From: Amoebophrya sp. AT5.2
Taxonomy: Eukaryota; Sar; Dinophyceae; Syndiniales; Amoebophryaceae
DNA: 11,117 bases
Assembly (NCBI GenBank): GCA_005223375.1
Contig: RXOD01006149.1
Span: forward strand, 1-11,117
Reading direction: 5' to 3'
In this document: piece by piece, positions 1 to 7,638 of the stretch
Position numbering within the stretch: position 1 is the stretch's first letter
How the letters are laid out: every line of letters starts with the position of its first letter
Translations under genes and position numbers: made by a program
Notes under the pieces: generated by a model
What the model was told of the DNA's origin: nothing
Database searches by the model: none
Seen by the model: only the letters and a program-made list of their open reading frames with translations

Positions 1-29
1 GCTGATCGTAGTCCAGTTTCTAAGCAATT

Positions 30-628
30 ATTTAAGCTGGTTGGTTGTGCAACTTACTACAGCTGCTGGCCATCAATAAAATACGTGCATAGCCGTCATG
101 TACATAGCAACATCAGACTCCACGACGTGAGTGGAATGGACGTGGCGTCCGTTGCTATTGATTGCAGCCACCAAATTTTCTTTAATTGCGGAAGAACAAC
201 CATTACAAAACTCACCATGCAAATAAAGAAAAACTCGGAACAGGAACGAACTACAATCGTGACGCAACACAGGCGCGGATGAGGAAGAGGATGAGGACGA
301 GGACGAGGAGGACGAGTGAGCGGGCGAGTGAGCAGGGTACGAAATTTTTATTTAAGCTTGCAATTTACTACAGCTTCCTGGTGCTGGCCATCAATAAAAT
401 ACTTACATAGCAACAGAATCCACGACGTGAGTGGAATGGACGTGGCGTCCGTTGCTATTGATTGCAGCCACCAACTTTTCTTTAATTGCGGAGGAACAAC
501 CATTACAAAATAACAATTGATTGTTCACCATGCAAATAAAGAAAAACTCGGAACAAGAACTAACTACAATCGTGACGCAACACAGGCGCGGATGAGGACG
601 AGAAGGACGAGTGAGCGGGCGAGTGAGC
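30..628. repeat. Tandem duplication of a ~300-bp unit
   Basis: Two head-to-tail copies, about 30-334 and 350-628. Both begin with an ATTTAAGC block (30-37, 350-357) and share the CCATCAATAAAATAC block (70 and 388) and the CACGACGTGAGTGG block (121 and 421). Both also share the CCATGCAAATAAAG block near 215 and 528, and both end in a GACGAGTGAGCGGGCGAGTGAGC stretch (311 and 606). The copies differ by small indels and scattered substitutions, so the offset drifts between 295 and 320. The first copy has an expanded GAGGAC-type purine tract (about 278-312). Open frames here are short, poor in G/C at third positions and repeated with the unit, so I see no gene. Function unknown. Confidence 0.85.
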
Positions 629-1923
629 GCGGGCTTCTCTGGAGATGAAAGACGCGAAGGTGAAGCAGAGCGGAGGATCATGTGCCCTCGTTGTCGTCAC
701 GGAGAGGTCAAAGGAGATAGGCAAGTACTTAAGTACGTATCCGCACAAGCACAACAATAACGAGAAGTTTATGTACAGCAAGAACTGTTTTTCGAAGGTG
801 ATTTTTCGCTTCAGTCGTTCCTTTCCGCTGATCGAAGGTTTGCAAATCGTGACCACCGATTCCCCATGAGTTGAGTTTCACCCCCGTATCAACACGCACC
901 ATTCATCAATCTTCTTGATTTTTTGTAGGAGCCGCCCCCGGCACGTACACTAGCACTACAAGCAGCGGCACAACTTTTTAGGTTTTCCCCTTCAGCGATG
1001 GACTGTTCTCACCCCGGAAAAGCTCAAATATGTCATAAAGCAATTATTTGCCGAAACACAACTATATATAATTGAAGATCTTTTGATTTTGTAGGAGCCG
1101 CCCCCGGCACGTACACTAGCACTACAAGCAGCGGCACAACTTTTTAGCTTTACCCCTTCAGCGATGGACTGTTCTCACCCCGGAAAAGCTCAAATTAATA
1201 CGTCATAAAGCAATTTGTATCTGAAGCCTTACCGAAACACAAACATAATTTCGACCTACATGACAACAACGCAACACGTATGCAATAGATACGTAGGTGG
1301 AAGTATAAGTATATTTGTTTTCATCTTCTATGCATTACCCCGATGTGACATGATTGAGAGTGCGCATACTAGAGCGTCGGAGACTTGTGGATCTGACCCT
1401 GTCTCTGATGCAATCGGAAAGGGCACCCGTTGCCTTTCATCTGTTTTCGTTTTGTTTCACCTAGGCGTCGATGAGATGACTGATTCTATGCATCGCGTAC
1501 TTATTACATTTCGGCTTCATGATGAGGGCGGCACTTGTGCAAGAGTTAGGCTCTGCAGATTTGAGATTTCATGTGTTCGTGTTCATCCGTGAATGGCGTC
1601 TTCCCCAATGCGTCAGGAATTCGCACGTGAATTCGCACGAGATCAGCATCAGCCCTCGTCTCTCATCTGATCTCGATCGATTTCACGCGGAAAACGATTT
1701 TCGGCACTACCGATCTGCTCCCAGTCTCGGCCGATCTTCCTCCATAGCTACCACAGCAGTGGCCGTCGGATCCCGATTTGAAGATCATGCCCCTGCGAAA
1801 AATATTATACCTCCTATAGCTGTAGAAGTGAAGAAGCAGTAGTTGTTTAGTTGATTATATCACGACGACACTAAGAAAAGATCTTTTCATTTCATAAAAG
1901 CTGAATTTTTGGAGGACAAAAAA
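629..1923. other. Gene-poor stretch upstream of the first gene
   Basis: I see no convincing coding region. The longest open frames (1215-1592 and 1519-1842) lack the G/C-rich third positions of the recognised exons and show no known motif. The stretch contains a perfect 12-bp palindrome GTACTTAAGTAC at 725-736, the 167-bp tandem duplication described separately, a tandem GAATTCGCACG pair (1617-1627, 1629-1639) and a perfect 14-bp palindrome GAAAAGATCTTTTC at 1875-1888. The last lies 35 bp before the start codon at 1924 and could be a regulatory site, but nothing proves it. Confidence 0.5.
909..1250. repeat. Tandem duplication of a ~167-bp unit
   Basis: Unit A spans about 909-1078 and unit B about 1079-1250. 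The segment GTAGGAGCCGCCCCCGGCAC starts at 925 and again at 1091, and about 110 bp following it are nearly identical. The visible changes are two nearby substitutions (AGGTTTTCC against AGCTTTACC) and small indels, for example extra bases before GTCATAAAGCAATT (1032 and 1202). Both copies are preceded by a T-rich run ending in GTAG, which resembles a 3' splice site. Both contain a second such site (CCCCTTCAG). No known peptide is apparent. The high identity suggests a recent event. Confidence 0.85.
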
Positions 1924-2044
1924 ATGGCAGTACTGACGTTGGTGGCGCCGGGGCGGTTCCTGGATGGCGCAGTTTTCGGGTTCATGCTCATGATGCTCGC
2001 GGGCACGGCGCTCTTCATGTTCGGAAACATGCACAACTACATTT
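1924..2044 (+). CDS. Small two-TM membrane protein, exon 1
   Basis: First exon of an unrecognised 114-residue membrane protein (spliced model 1924-2044, 2531-2628, 2999-3124). The ATG sits in an A-rich context (AAAAAAATGGC), good for a eukaryotic start. Residues 1-40 begin MAVLTLVAPGRFLDG and contain a hydrophobic segment at about 16-34 rich in Met, Phe, Leu and Gly, probably the first transmembrane helix. Third codon positions are strongly G/C. The frame would stop at a TGA at 2068 if unspliced. A phase-1 GT donor (T|GTATTC) at 2045 joins in frame to a good CTACTACAG acceptor at 2530, giving Y-I-C-V-S. No homologue comes to mind. Function is inferred only as an integral membrane protein. Confidence 0.6.
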
Positions 2045-2530
2045 GTATTCCTTTATCATACGACTGCTGATCATTTGTGAGATTGATTTCGAACGGTAAA
2101 ATGAAATCCGATTTAATCGGCTGCGAGGCAGAAGGCGGGTCCTCTCCAGGGTCCCGGGTGAGTCGATGGTGGCTTTTGATCGCCGTGTCTGATAGATTGG
2201 TCCCAGGCCCTCACCTCGGATTATCTTTTGACATCGATGATGAAGATGAGTATGAAGCAAGAGGAAAAAAAGCAGCAGGTGGCGGAGCTACAAACAGACG
2301 AAGCGGAGCCTGCGAGTGCTTTCGGGCGAACCCCTCTAGCAGCAGAACTGGTCGTCTGCAAGTTCTCTTATCCGCAGTGGCGGTCTCCCAAATCATCGCT
2401 TGAAGAGCAGAAGCAGCGGCTGCCGCTAGACGAGCAATTGTTTCTACTTCTAGAGGAGCTGCTAAGTTCGAGGTGGAACCAACGTGATGCGCCCCCGATC
2501 CAACGTGATCTCCACCACCATCTACTACAG
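2045..2530 (+). other. Intron 1 of the small membrane-protein gene (predicted)
   Basis: A 486-bp GT...AG interval. The donor GTATTC follows ATT-T and the acceptor is a pyrimidine-containing CTACTACAG. Phase 1 is kept on both sides. The inside is not silent in base composition: an open frame runs over 2228-2620 on the + strand, but it disagrees with the exon 2 frame and is low-complexity (Lys, Gln, Glu and Leu rich). The decamer CCAACGTGAT occurs twice, near 2479 and 2500. The ends show no clear inverted repeats, unlike intron 2. Confidence 0.5.
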
Positions 2531-2628
2531 GTGTTAGCGAGGCAAAGAAGTTTGGGTACGTCGCGGTCGCGTTCGAGAAGCTGTTTCCCATGCCGGGCAA
2601 GAAGTGGGCGTTCAATCTGACCCATGTG
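2531..2628 (+). CDS. Small two-TM membrane protein, exon 2
   Basis: Middle exon, residues 41-73. It reads CVSEAKKFGYVAVAFEKLFP, then MPGKKWAFNLTHV. It is recognised as coding by its G/C-rich third positions and its balanced amphipathic composition with Lys, Phe, Tyr and Trp. It links the two hydrophobic segments as a basic, aromatic loop. The 3' boundary is ambiguous. A GT donor at 2626 would end the exon at 2625 (...LTH). An end at 2628 or 2631 uses the CTG direct repeat that flanks intron 2 and gives ...LTHV-LVFS. All options keep the frame. Confidence 0.6.
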
Positions 2629-2998
2629 CTGCTTAATCAGCGAAACCTTGTTTCCAAAGTCGGGACAGCTTTTTCCACCATCTATCGAGAACCCATTCCG
2701 AAAAGTGGGGCATATATATAATAATGATTTTCTAGGGCGGGTGTCTAGATGTAGCTCCCGGCCTGAGTCGATCGACGAACTTGGGACATACATATTTCCT
2801 CGGGGTGTTTAGCTTCCGAAGCGGGGCGGGACACACCAGGCACAGCCTAGTATACCTGGTCGGATCCATGCTTGGTTGATGGATCTCCGATGTTTCACTC
2901 GAAAATTAATCGCACTTTTGCGAATCCGAAACCGAATTGGACTCGCACACTAGTAGTGCACTGGTGTACTTTGGAAATGGGGTTTTTCTGGTTCTAAG
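2629..2998 (+). mobile_element. Intron 2: introner-like element with TIRs
   Basis: A 367-370-bp intron between exons 2 and 3. The body 2632-2998 is bounded by imperfect terminal inverted repeats. The left end 2632-2660 starts CTTAATCAGCGAAACC and ends TTTCCAAAGT (2651-2660). The reverse complement of 2968-2998 starts CTTAGAACCAGAAAAACC and also ends TTTCCAAAGT. A CTG direct repeat flanks the body (2629-2631, 2999-3001). This matches the plan of introner elements: DNA-transposon-like insertions that are spliced out. Inside are a short inverted repeat GATCCAT/ATGGATC (2863-2886) and stops in all frames. A GT...AG reading (2626-2998) is also possible. I see no transposase, so it would be non-autonomous. 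Confidence 0.6.
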
Positions 2999-3124
2999 CT
3001 GGTTTTTTCCATCTTGATCGCGTTGCTCTCCATGATGCACCATCCGGCCCAGGACGCTGTGGAGGAGAACGCCGTTCTCGCACGGAAGAAGAAAGAAAAG
3101 GCAGACGCGAAAAAGGCGGAGTAG
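2999..3124 (+). CDS. Small two-TM membrane protein, exon 3 (C-terminus)
   Basis: Last exon, residues 74-114. It begins LVFSILIALLSMMHHPAQ, a strongly hydrophobic second transmembrane helix, followed by an acidic stretch (DAVEEN) and a Lys-rich tail ending in K-K-A-E and a TAG stop (3122-3124). Lysines at -3 and -4 fit the dilysine KKXX signal that returns type I and multi-span proteins from Golgi to ER. ER localisation is therefore a reasonable inference, provided the tail is cytosolic. The acceptor TTCTAAG at 2992-2998 precedes the exon. Third positions are G/C-rich up to the stop and lose that bias afterwards. Family unknown. Confidence 0.65.
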   Translation: MVFSILIALLSMMHHPAQDAVEENAVLARKKKEKADAKKAE

Positions 3125-3907
3125 TCGTCGAGAGAAGAGCAGCCTATATTGCGACCGCCATTGAGACATTCCACAGCTACGGATCATCGGCTACGACCAT
3201 ATGGTGTAAATCGATGGATGTCACTTCCCGATCTGTTCCGTGTGCGAGAAGACACAGGACGAACTGCGATTCGGTCCGATAATCGGAAGCCATAAAAAAG
3301 ACCGCGGGGCATCGATGGATCTGCGTGTTTTAGGCGCGCGCGCTGCTGAACCATAAGCGATCTACCGAGAAAACATTCGATCAAAGAACCCCGATGAGGG
3401 AGGTGATCTGAGGCGACATTGATTCGAGAAAGGTGTTCAGAACGGCCACACACGAAGAAGCACTCTGTGTTGTGTGCTGTGACTACGAAGGAAATTCCTA
3501 TCTCGCTGGGGGTGAAAAATGAAATCGCCTCGGTCTTGCGCTCCTGCCGCTGTGGTTTGGCACTTGATGGTATAGCTTCAGCATGATGATGTCAGAGTGG
3601 TCATTGTCTAGATCGACAAATGGTCGCGCCTGGTCCATTGCTCAGTTGGAAGATCATGAATCCGATAGTCTACCTCCGGGAAGCAGAGATCCATGTTTTT
3701 TGTTGATGATGATGATGATGATGATTTTCCCCGTTCTGATCAGGCAGGACCACCACGCGGTAGTTTTGCTCTTTCTTGCGAGACCACTACACCCGCGGCG
3801 TGTACAGAATGTAGTTGATGTTTCCATGTAGAAAATGTAGTTTTTAAAAATAGGCGAAAAAAAAAGTTGGTGCAGAAAAAAGTACGCTATAAAGTAAGAG
3901 AACAAGA
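3125..3907. other. Intergenic stretch with a (TGA)n tract
   Basis: No gene seen. Open frames on either strand (for example 3184-3453 minus, 3583-3831 plus) are short and lack coding bias. A trinucleotide microsatellite (TGA)7 lies at about 3704-3724, which gives an artificial Met run in one frame. The A/T-rich 3835-3905, with A-runs just before the ATG at 3908, is the likely promoter/leader region of the next gene, but no defined element can be named. Confidence 0.6.
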
Positions 3908-4933
3908 ATGGCCGGCAGTGTGAGCAAGGCATCGCCGGGCATTCCCATCCGCGGGCTGACGGGGGACGTCCTCTGCCTGGTGCCGGAGTTGGACTCGCCG
4001 GCCAACCTGCGACGCGAGATCGCCTCGAAATTACGCGGCTCGCTGCCCTTTTTCCCCCGGCTTCTATGTTGTGAGGATAATACAACTTCTGCTTCGAACT
4101 CGAACTCCAGCGTGTTCGAGTCTCTGTGCGCGTGCATGTTTCTGGCGCTGGCGGACACCGGGGAGAGCTACGAGGAGGTCTTTCTCCGGGAACTCGGCAA
4201 CAGCAGCTCGCGGCAGCGGTCCGAAGCGGAGTCCCGCACCTCCTGGCTGGGGAAAAACGCCGACATCCACGAAGAGGGACTGGTGCTCATCTGGAAGCCG
4301 TTTCGCTACTACGAAGGTCCCCGCACCATGGGGGTGGGTGGCCCCAGACGTTCCGCGGTGGATCCACATCCAGCCGGTGGTGGAGCACTACTACTACCAC
4401 CTGATCCGCATCCGCCGGCACCGGCATCGGCCGCCACCGGAGCATCGGCCATCGCGCCGGAGATGGTCATAGAGGAGGGCGAAGACGACGAAGACGAGAG
4501 GCTCTCTGCAAGTCCCGATGACGAGAGGCTCTCCTCCTCGCACCGCCGCACGTACTCTTCTCTGCAAACGGCCGAAGAGTACGTGCGGCGGTGTGAGGAG
4601 GAGGTGAGAATCTTTCCTCCGATGCAGGAGTGCGTGCGGAACTACCTGATGATGCTGCGGCAGTACGGGGCCGAGACCGCCTTGGAGCTGGTGCAGGTGC
4701 AGATATTCTTCGCCGAAAGCGGCGACCGGGTCGCGGAACTGCGAAAGATGGTCACCGCAGTGCGCAAACTAAGGCGCGTCGTGGAGGGTGGTCAGGGGCG
4801 GGAGATGATGACTTGTAACAAAGGGAGGTTGGGAGATGATGAGACACCGGAGCCCCTCGCGAGCCTGGAGAAACTGGAAGCACTGCTGGCCGAGATGGTG
4901 CTGGAAGGCGAGGAGCATCGGGCGAGGGCATGA
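3908..4933 (+). CDS. Hypothetical 341-aa acidic helical protein
   Basis: Unrecognised protein. It starts at ATG 3908 (MAGSVSKASPGIPIRGLTGD), where G/C-rich third positions begin. It ends at tandem TGA codons (4934-4939). Residues about 20-45 (DVLCLVPELDSPANLRREIA) resemble the first strands and helix of a ubiquitin-like fold, which is a weak hint only. A Ser/Asn-rich insert follows, then an aromatic segment (GLVLIWKPFRYYEG, about 126-139). Residues about 140-185 are Pro/Ala-rich in this frame but look more protein-like in the +1 frame (see findings). An acidic run with two DDERLS-type repeats follows, then a helical C-terminal half rich in Glu, Arg and Leu (about 220-340). No signal peptide or TM helix, so probably cytosolic or nuclear. 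Confidence 0.65.
   Translation: MAGSVSKASPGIPIRGLTGDVLCLVPELDSPANLRREIASKLRGSLPFFPRLLCCEDNTTSASNSNSSVFESLCACMFLALADTGESYEEVFLRELGNSSSRQRSEAESRTSWLGKNADIHEEGLVLIWKPFRYYEGPRTMGVGGPRRSAVDPHPAGGGALLLPPDPHPPAPASAATGASAIAPEMVIEEGEDDEDERLSASPDDERLSSSHRRTYSSLQTAEEYVRRCEEEVRIFPPMQECVRNYLMMLRQYGAETALELVQVQIFFAESGDRVAELRKMVTAVRKLRRVVEGGQGREMMTCNKGRLGDDETPEPLASLEKLEALLAEMVLEGEEHRARA
4533..4601. repeat. 28-bp inverted repeat inside coding sequence
   Basis: Left arm 4533-4560 and right arm 4574-4601 are reverse complements over 28 bp, broken only by one G/T pair (4540/4594). The inner 20 bp (CACCGCCGCACGTACTCTTC and its complement) are perfect. The spacer is 13 nt (4561-4573). In the reading frame it encodes S-S-H-R-R-T-Y-S-S ... 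E-E-Y-V-R-R-C. In RNA the G/T becomes a G-U wobble, giving an unbroken stem. The total length is 69 nt, a multiple of three, so the frame is preserved whether it is retained or removed. Confidence 0.95.
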
Positions 4934-5362
4934 TGACGCTGGAAGGAGGAGATGGTAGAGCATCACTACAGACCACCACGGACCGGGGCAGAGAGGACGC
5001 TGCGGGGGATCGCTTGCATCTGGTGCCGTGAAGTAGTTGAGTGACCCCACGGTGTGCGAGACCGAACTATTCTGCGATGGTCGTCGGAGGTCTCCGCGCT
5101 TTGCAGCAAGATGCGGGCGCACCTTGTCAAGTGTCATCGCCTGTTGCAGCGATGGGGCCGATAGCCAGGCGAAGGAACAACAGGCGGCGTTGAAGGCGAG
5201 GAGCGTCTGGCGTGGAAGGAAGCGCGCCCGAGCCCGTCGCGAGCCCGGAGCCCGTCGCGAGCCTGGAGAAATTGGGGAGCACTTTTTTTTCCGCGATTTG
5301 TATGGAAGGTGGCGCGGAAGATGACGCTGGAAGGCGAGGAGCATCGGGCGAGGGCATGATGA
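4850..5362 (+). repeat. Dispersed copies of the 3' end of the 3908-4933 gene
   Basis: The 36-bp stretch 4901-4936, covering the last codons and stop of the gene, recurs exactly at 5327-5362. The preceding block 4850-4872 (GAGCCCCTCGCGAGCCTGGA...) recurs with one change at 5248-5270, itself next to a short tandem GAGCCCGTCGCGAGC pair (about 5230-5262). In the second copy the middle is replaced by a T-run insertion (5283-5290) and unrelated bases. Further partial echoes occur near 5189-5215 and 5560-5595. Frames are not maintained, so these look like decayed duplicates and not a second gene. Confidence 0.8.
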
Positions 5363-6422
5363 ACCGACGGCTGGCTGAGGGTCAGGCGAAGATGGCGGGC
5401 GCGGAGAATGTCTCGTTGATGGGATGGAGAAGACGGTCCTTGGGAGAAGTACCTGAGGTTCCTGCAGCGGCACCACGCTCTCGCCTTTCGTCCTCTGAAG
5501 GACAGGGCCGGCGGCGAAGACCGGAATTGGGCCCCGAACTCGCGCGGAACGATGGCGCGCTGGAAGCACGGCCGAGATGACGCTGGAGGGGGGAGCTGCT
5601 TGCTAGTAGCCGTTGAAGCTGCTAATGCTATGCGCTTGTGCTCCGCCTGCGTCTGGAGTGTATCCTTATATCGAGTGTCGGGGAACCGAGGTTTATGGGA
5701 AAGTGCTCGGCTCCGACGCCGATTATACCCCGACTGCCTGGATCAATCTCGGGAAGGGACGGCGACAGACCGCGAAAGACCGCGAGAGTAGATCGACCGA
5801 AAAGAGCACGCGCTGTCTCAGTGAACAATACGCACGGCTACTGCTACTTTTTTGTCAGCGAGATCACGGGGACCAGTGGCGGTGCTTTTGCACCCGGAGA
5901 GGGAAGGTCTCCCAACCGTTGTTCCGAAGCTCCCCCACCGGGTGATGATACAACGATCTGTTTCCGCCGTTATGGTTATTATCCGTCAGCCCCGTAGCCG
6001 TACAAACGAATTTGGTACGTCGGTCTCGATACTCGTGGTGAAAACCGGAAAGACAAGGATCGGTAGAACGATCGCATGCATGAGTCCATCGTTTCCTTGC
6101 TCATCGGTCCTCGGATTTCGTCGACTCTCTCTCTCTCGGATGCGTCCGTCGTCGACTCGTGATTTCCGTAGTCGCATGCTTGTACGCGTCCCCTCACTAA
6201 TGCTTCGGTGTGAAAAGATCCCTACTACGGTCTCTCTCTCTCTTTCTCTCTCTCAAGCAAGAGGCTCAGTGGCACCCCCACCGGATTTTCCGTATCTTTT
6301 TCGTAGAAGCCCGCCCGCCACGCGCAAGGCATATTTATGACTTGATCTCGTCAAAAATGGTGCTATGCAGTTGTAGAGGTCCCGTCGTTGTATTAACACA
6401 GAAACATAAAGTACATTCAAAT
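4937..6422. other. Region of decayed duplicates and weak ORFs
   Basis: Apart from the duplicates of the upstream gene's 3' end, I cannot support a gene. Two segments have some protein-like character and could be exons. One is 5625-5760 (+), beginning MLCACAPPASG with a stretch GVYPYIECRGTEVYGKVLGS. The other is about 5863-5996 (+), ending ICFRRYGYYPSAP and TAG, preceded by a T-rich run and CAG. They are in different frames and no clear joining is seen. Dinucleotide CT tracts lie at 6125-6137 and 6231-6254. The 6255-6422 stretch is presumably leader sequence of the lectin gene. Confidence 0.4.
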
Positions 6423-6776
6423 ATGGGAATAAAAGCACTACTTGTGCTGGGGCAGTACGCGATCTCGTCGGGCCATGTTGTTCTCGGCGTGCGCGGCGAG
6501 GAGATACGCGACCATCGAGTCCACGCGGACGCGACCGCCGAGACCGTGCCGGTACTAAGCCGGTCACTGACGCCAGAAGGAGATGTCTCTGAAATCGACG
6601 CAGGAGTTGTGCCTGGGATGCAGAGCTACGAGGGCTGCCAGCAGCGGTGCGCGCGTGCCACGACCACCACCACCACCACCACGGGAGAGGACGAAGCGGC
6701 ACCCGCATCCAGCACAGAGGAGGGGTGCGGCGGGATTTTCTACCGGAAATACGCCGTGCAGCCTGATACGCCGTGG
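6423..6776 (+). CDS. PAN/lectin membrane protein, exon 1
   Basis: First exon of a predicted type I membrane protein (model 6423-6776, 7122-7638, 8003-8874; about 580 codons). ATG 6423 (AAATATGGG) is chosen because it begins a signal-peptide-like sequence, MGIKALLVLGQYAISSGHVV, about 25 residues with a hydrophobic core. Upstream ATGs in the same open frame (for example 6357) would bury it. Residues 69-76 (Y-E-G-C-Q-Q-R-C) and 102-108 (C-G-G-I-F-Y-R), with a later C-Y-I-L in exon 2, follow the cysteine spacing style of PAN/apple adhesion domains. A run of eight Thr from an ACC tract (6663-6681) forms a mucin-like insert. The frame stops at TGA 6783, so an intron must start before that. Confidence 0.7.
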
Positions 6777-7121
6777 GACCAGTGATGGTGAGGGGCTATT
6801 AGTGGTAAGTGGTGGTAAGTGACACCCTTGCACCACGAGGACCCCACAGCTAACAGTTTAAGTCGCCACCTATTAGGCGGCCTCTTTCTCCCTACTTTCA
6901 GCTTCAGGGTCTAGACATTCTATTGTATTCGTTCCTGGGATCTCCGACTGGCCCGATCGCCGTCCGATTGATCGGTGGATCTCCGACTTCCCGCCCCAGA
7001 TTGATCGCCTTCAGAGCGCCACATCAATCCATAATCGGCGCCATCTTCGCCATAATTGCCGCTTTATTATCACTAAGGACACTTTTATTTTATCATCGTT
7101 CCTCAGTAACACCATCGTTGG
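6777..7121 (+). other. Intron 1 of the lectin gene (boundaries uncertain)
   Basis: Stops in all frames separate exons 1 and 2. The exact ends are unclear because no phase-matched GT...AG pair is obvious. One consistent solution uses the direct repeat TGG, in frame at 6774-6776 and 7119-7121, for a 345-bp intron joining D-T-P-W to S-L-A-I-A-D. Near its ends GATGGTG (6784-6790) is inverted as CACCATC (7110-7116), a possible short terminal inverted repeat. Two consensus-like GTAAGT hexamers (6805, 6815) occur just inside, but using them would need a different exon 1 frame. Internally, GGATCTCCGACT is repeated at 6938 and 6977. Other acceptors, such as CCATAG at 7134, cannot be excluded. Confidence 0.45.
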
Positions 7122-7638
7122 TCTCTCGCCATAGCTGACTCGACCGACGTCCGGAGCAACTGCTATATTCTATCCCCCGCGGTGTGGCAGCGTTCTCAGA
7201 CGTGGCCCGAGGATTCGGTCGAAGATTTCCGCACAACTGCATGGTCTGAAACTACCGACACCGCAACTACTACCCCCCAGGCGCTAACCGTTACCAATAC
7301 GCAGGCGTTCGGAGCGGGTAGCAACGCAGCACAAGTGACCAAATTGACGGACGGCGGGAAGTTGGGCGATCTTTTCGAGTGGGGTGCTGGCTGGCGGTGC
7401 CCCTGGGTCCAGCTGGACCTCGGAAACGAGTTCATCGTGGGAAGCGTCGCGCTCTCGATGCCGGCGTCGCTGGATCGAATGCGGAAGATGCTTTTAGCGA
7501 CCACGCTTGAGGACAGGAAGCCGCCCCTCTCATCCGGCTCCGTGGAGGCCAGCATCGCCGCAGCGGAAGCCGCGCGTGGCACGGACGTGGCCTCGCGCGG
7601 CTTCGCCACCATGGGGTACGAGGTTTTCGTCACCACCA
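7122..7638 (+). CDS. PAN/lectin membrane protein, exon 2
   Basis: Residues about 119-291. It starts with the end of the PAN-like region (S-N-C-Y-I-L-S-P near residue 132), followed by the N-terminal half of an F5/8-type-C/fucolectin-like (FTP) galactose-binding fold. The diagnostic segments are CPWVQLDLGNEF (about 211-222, the conserved W-x-Q-V/L-D-L-G strand), IVGSVALSMPAS and, at the exon end, GYEVFVTT, the conserved 'Y-E-V-F/Y-V' strand. Family members bind fucose or other glycans, often with Ca2+, outside the cell; binding here is inferred. An Ala/Ser/Glu-rich insertion lies between these strands. The exon ends ACC-ACC-A before the GT donor at 7639 (phase 1). Confidence 0.75.

Noticed and set aside
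30..628. CRISPR array
   Set aside because: Only two long copies without regular short repeats and unique spacers.
1215..1842. Two overlapping + strand open frames upstream of the first gene
   Set aside because: No coding bias, no motif, and the first overlaps the end of the tandem repeat.
2401..2508. Three TGA codons in line with the exon 2 frame, suggesting TGA as a sense codon
   Set aside because: TGA clearly terminates the lectin gene (8872) and the 3908 gene, and a GT-AG intron explains the interval.
2228..2620. 130-codon + strand open frame inside gene 1 intron 1
   Set aside because: Low-complexity Lys/Gln/Leu text opened by a non-ATG codon. It disagrees with the frame of exon 2, which has better coding character.
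3122..3292. Readthrough of TAG 3122, as the frame stays open 56 more codons
   Set aside because: The G/C third-position bias stops at the TAG, and an open run of this length is not rare by chance. It does not support TAG reassignment.
3583..3831. Open frame with a Met run
   Set aside because: The run comes from the (TGA)n microsatellite and the rest lacks coding character.
4769..5569. 266-codon open frame on the minus strand
   Set aside because: It overlaps the supported + strand gene and the GC-rich decayed duplicates. Its composition is Pro/Ser/Arg-rich and its repeated SCPRPMLLAF motif is simply the complement of the duplicated 3' segment. I see no domain.
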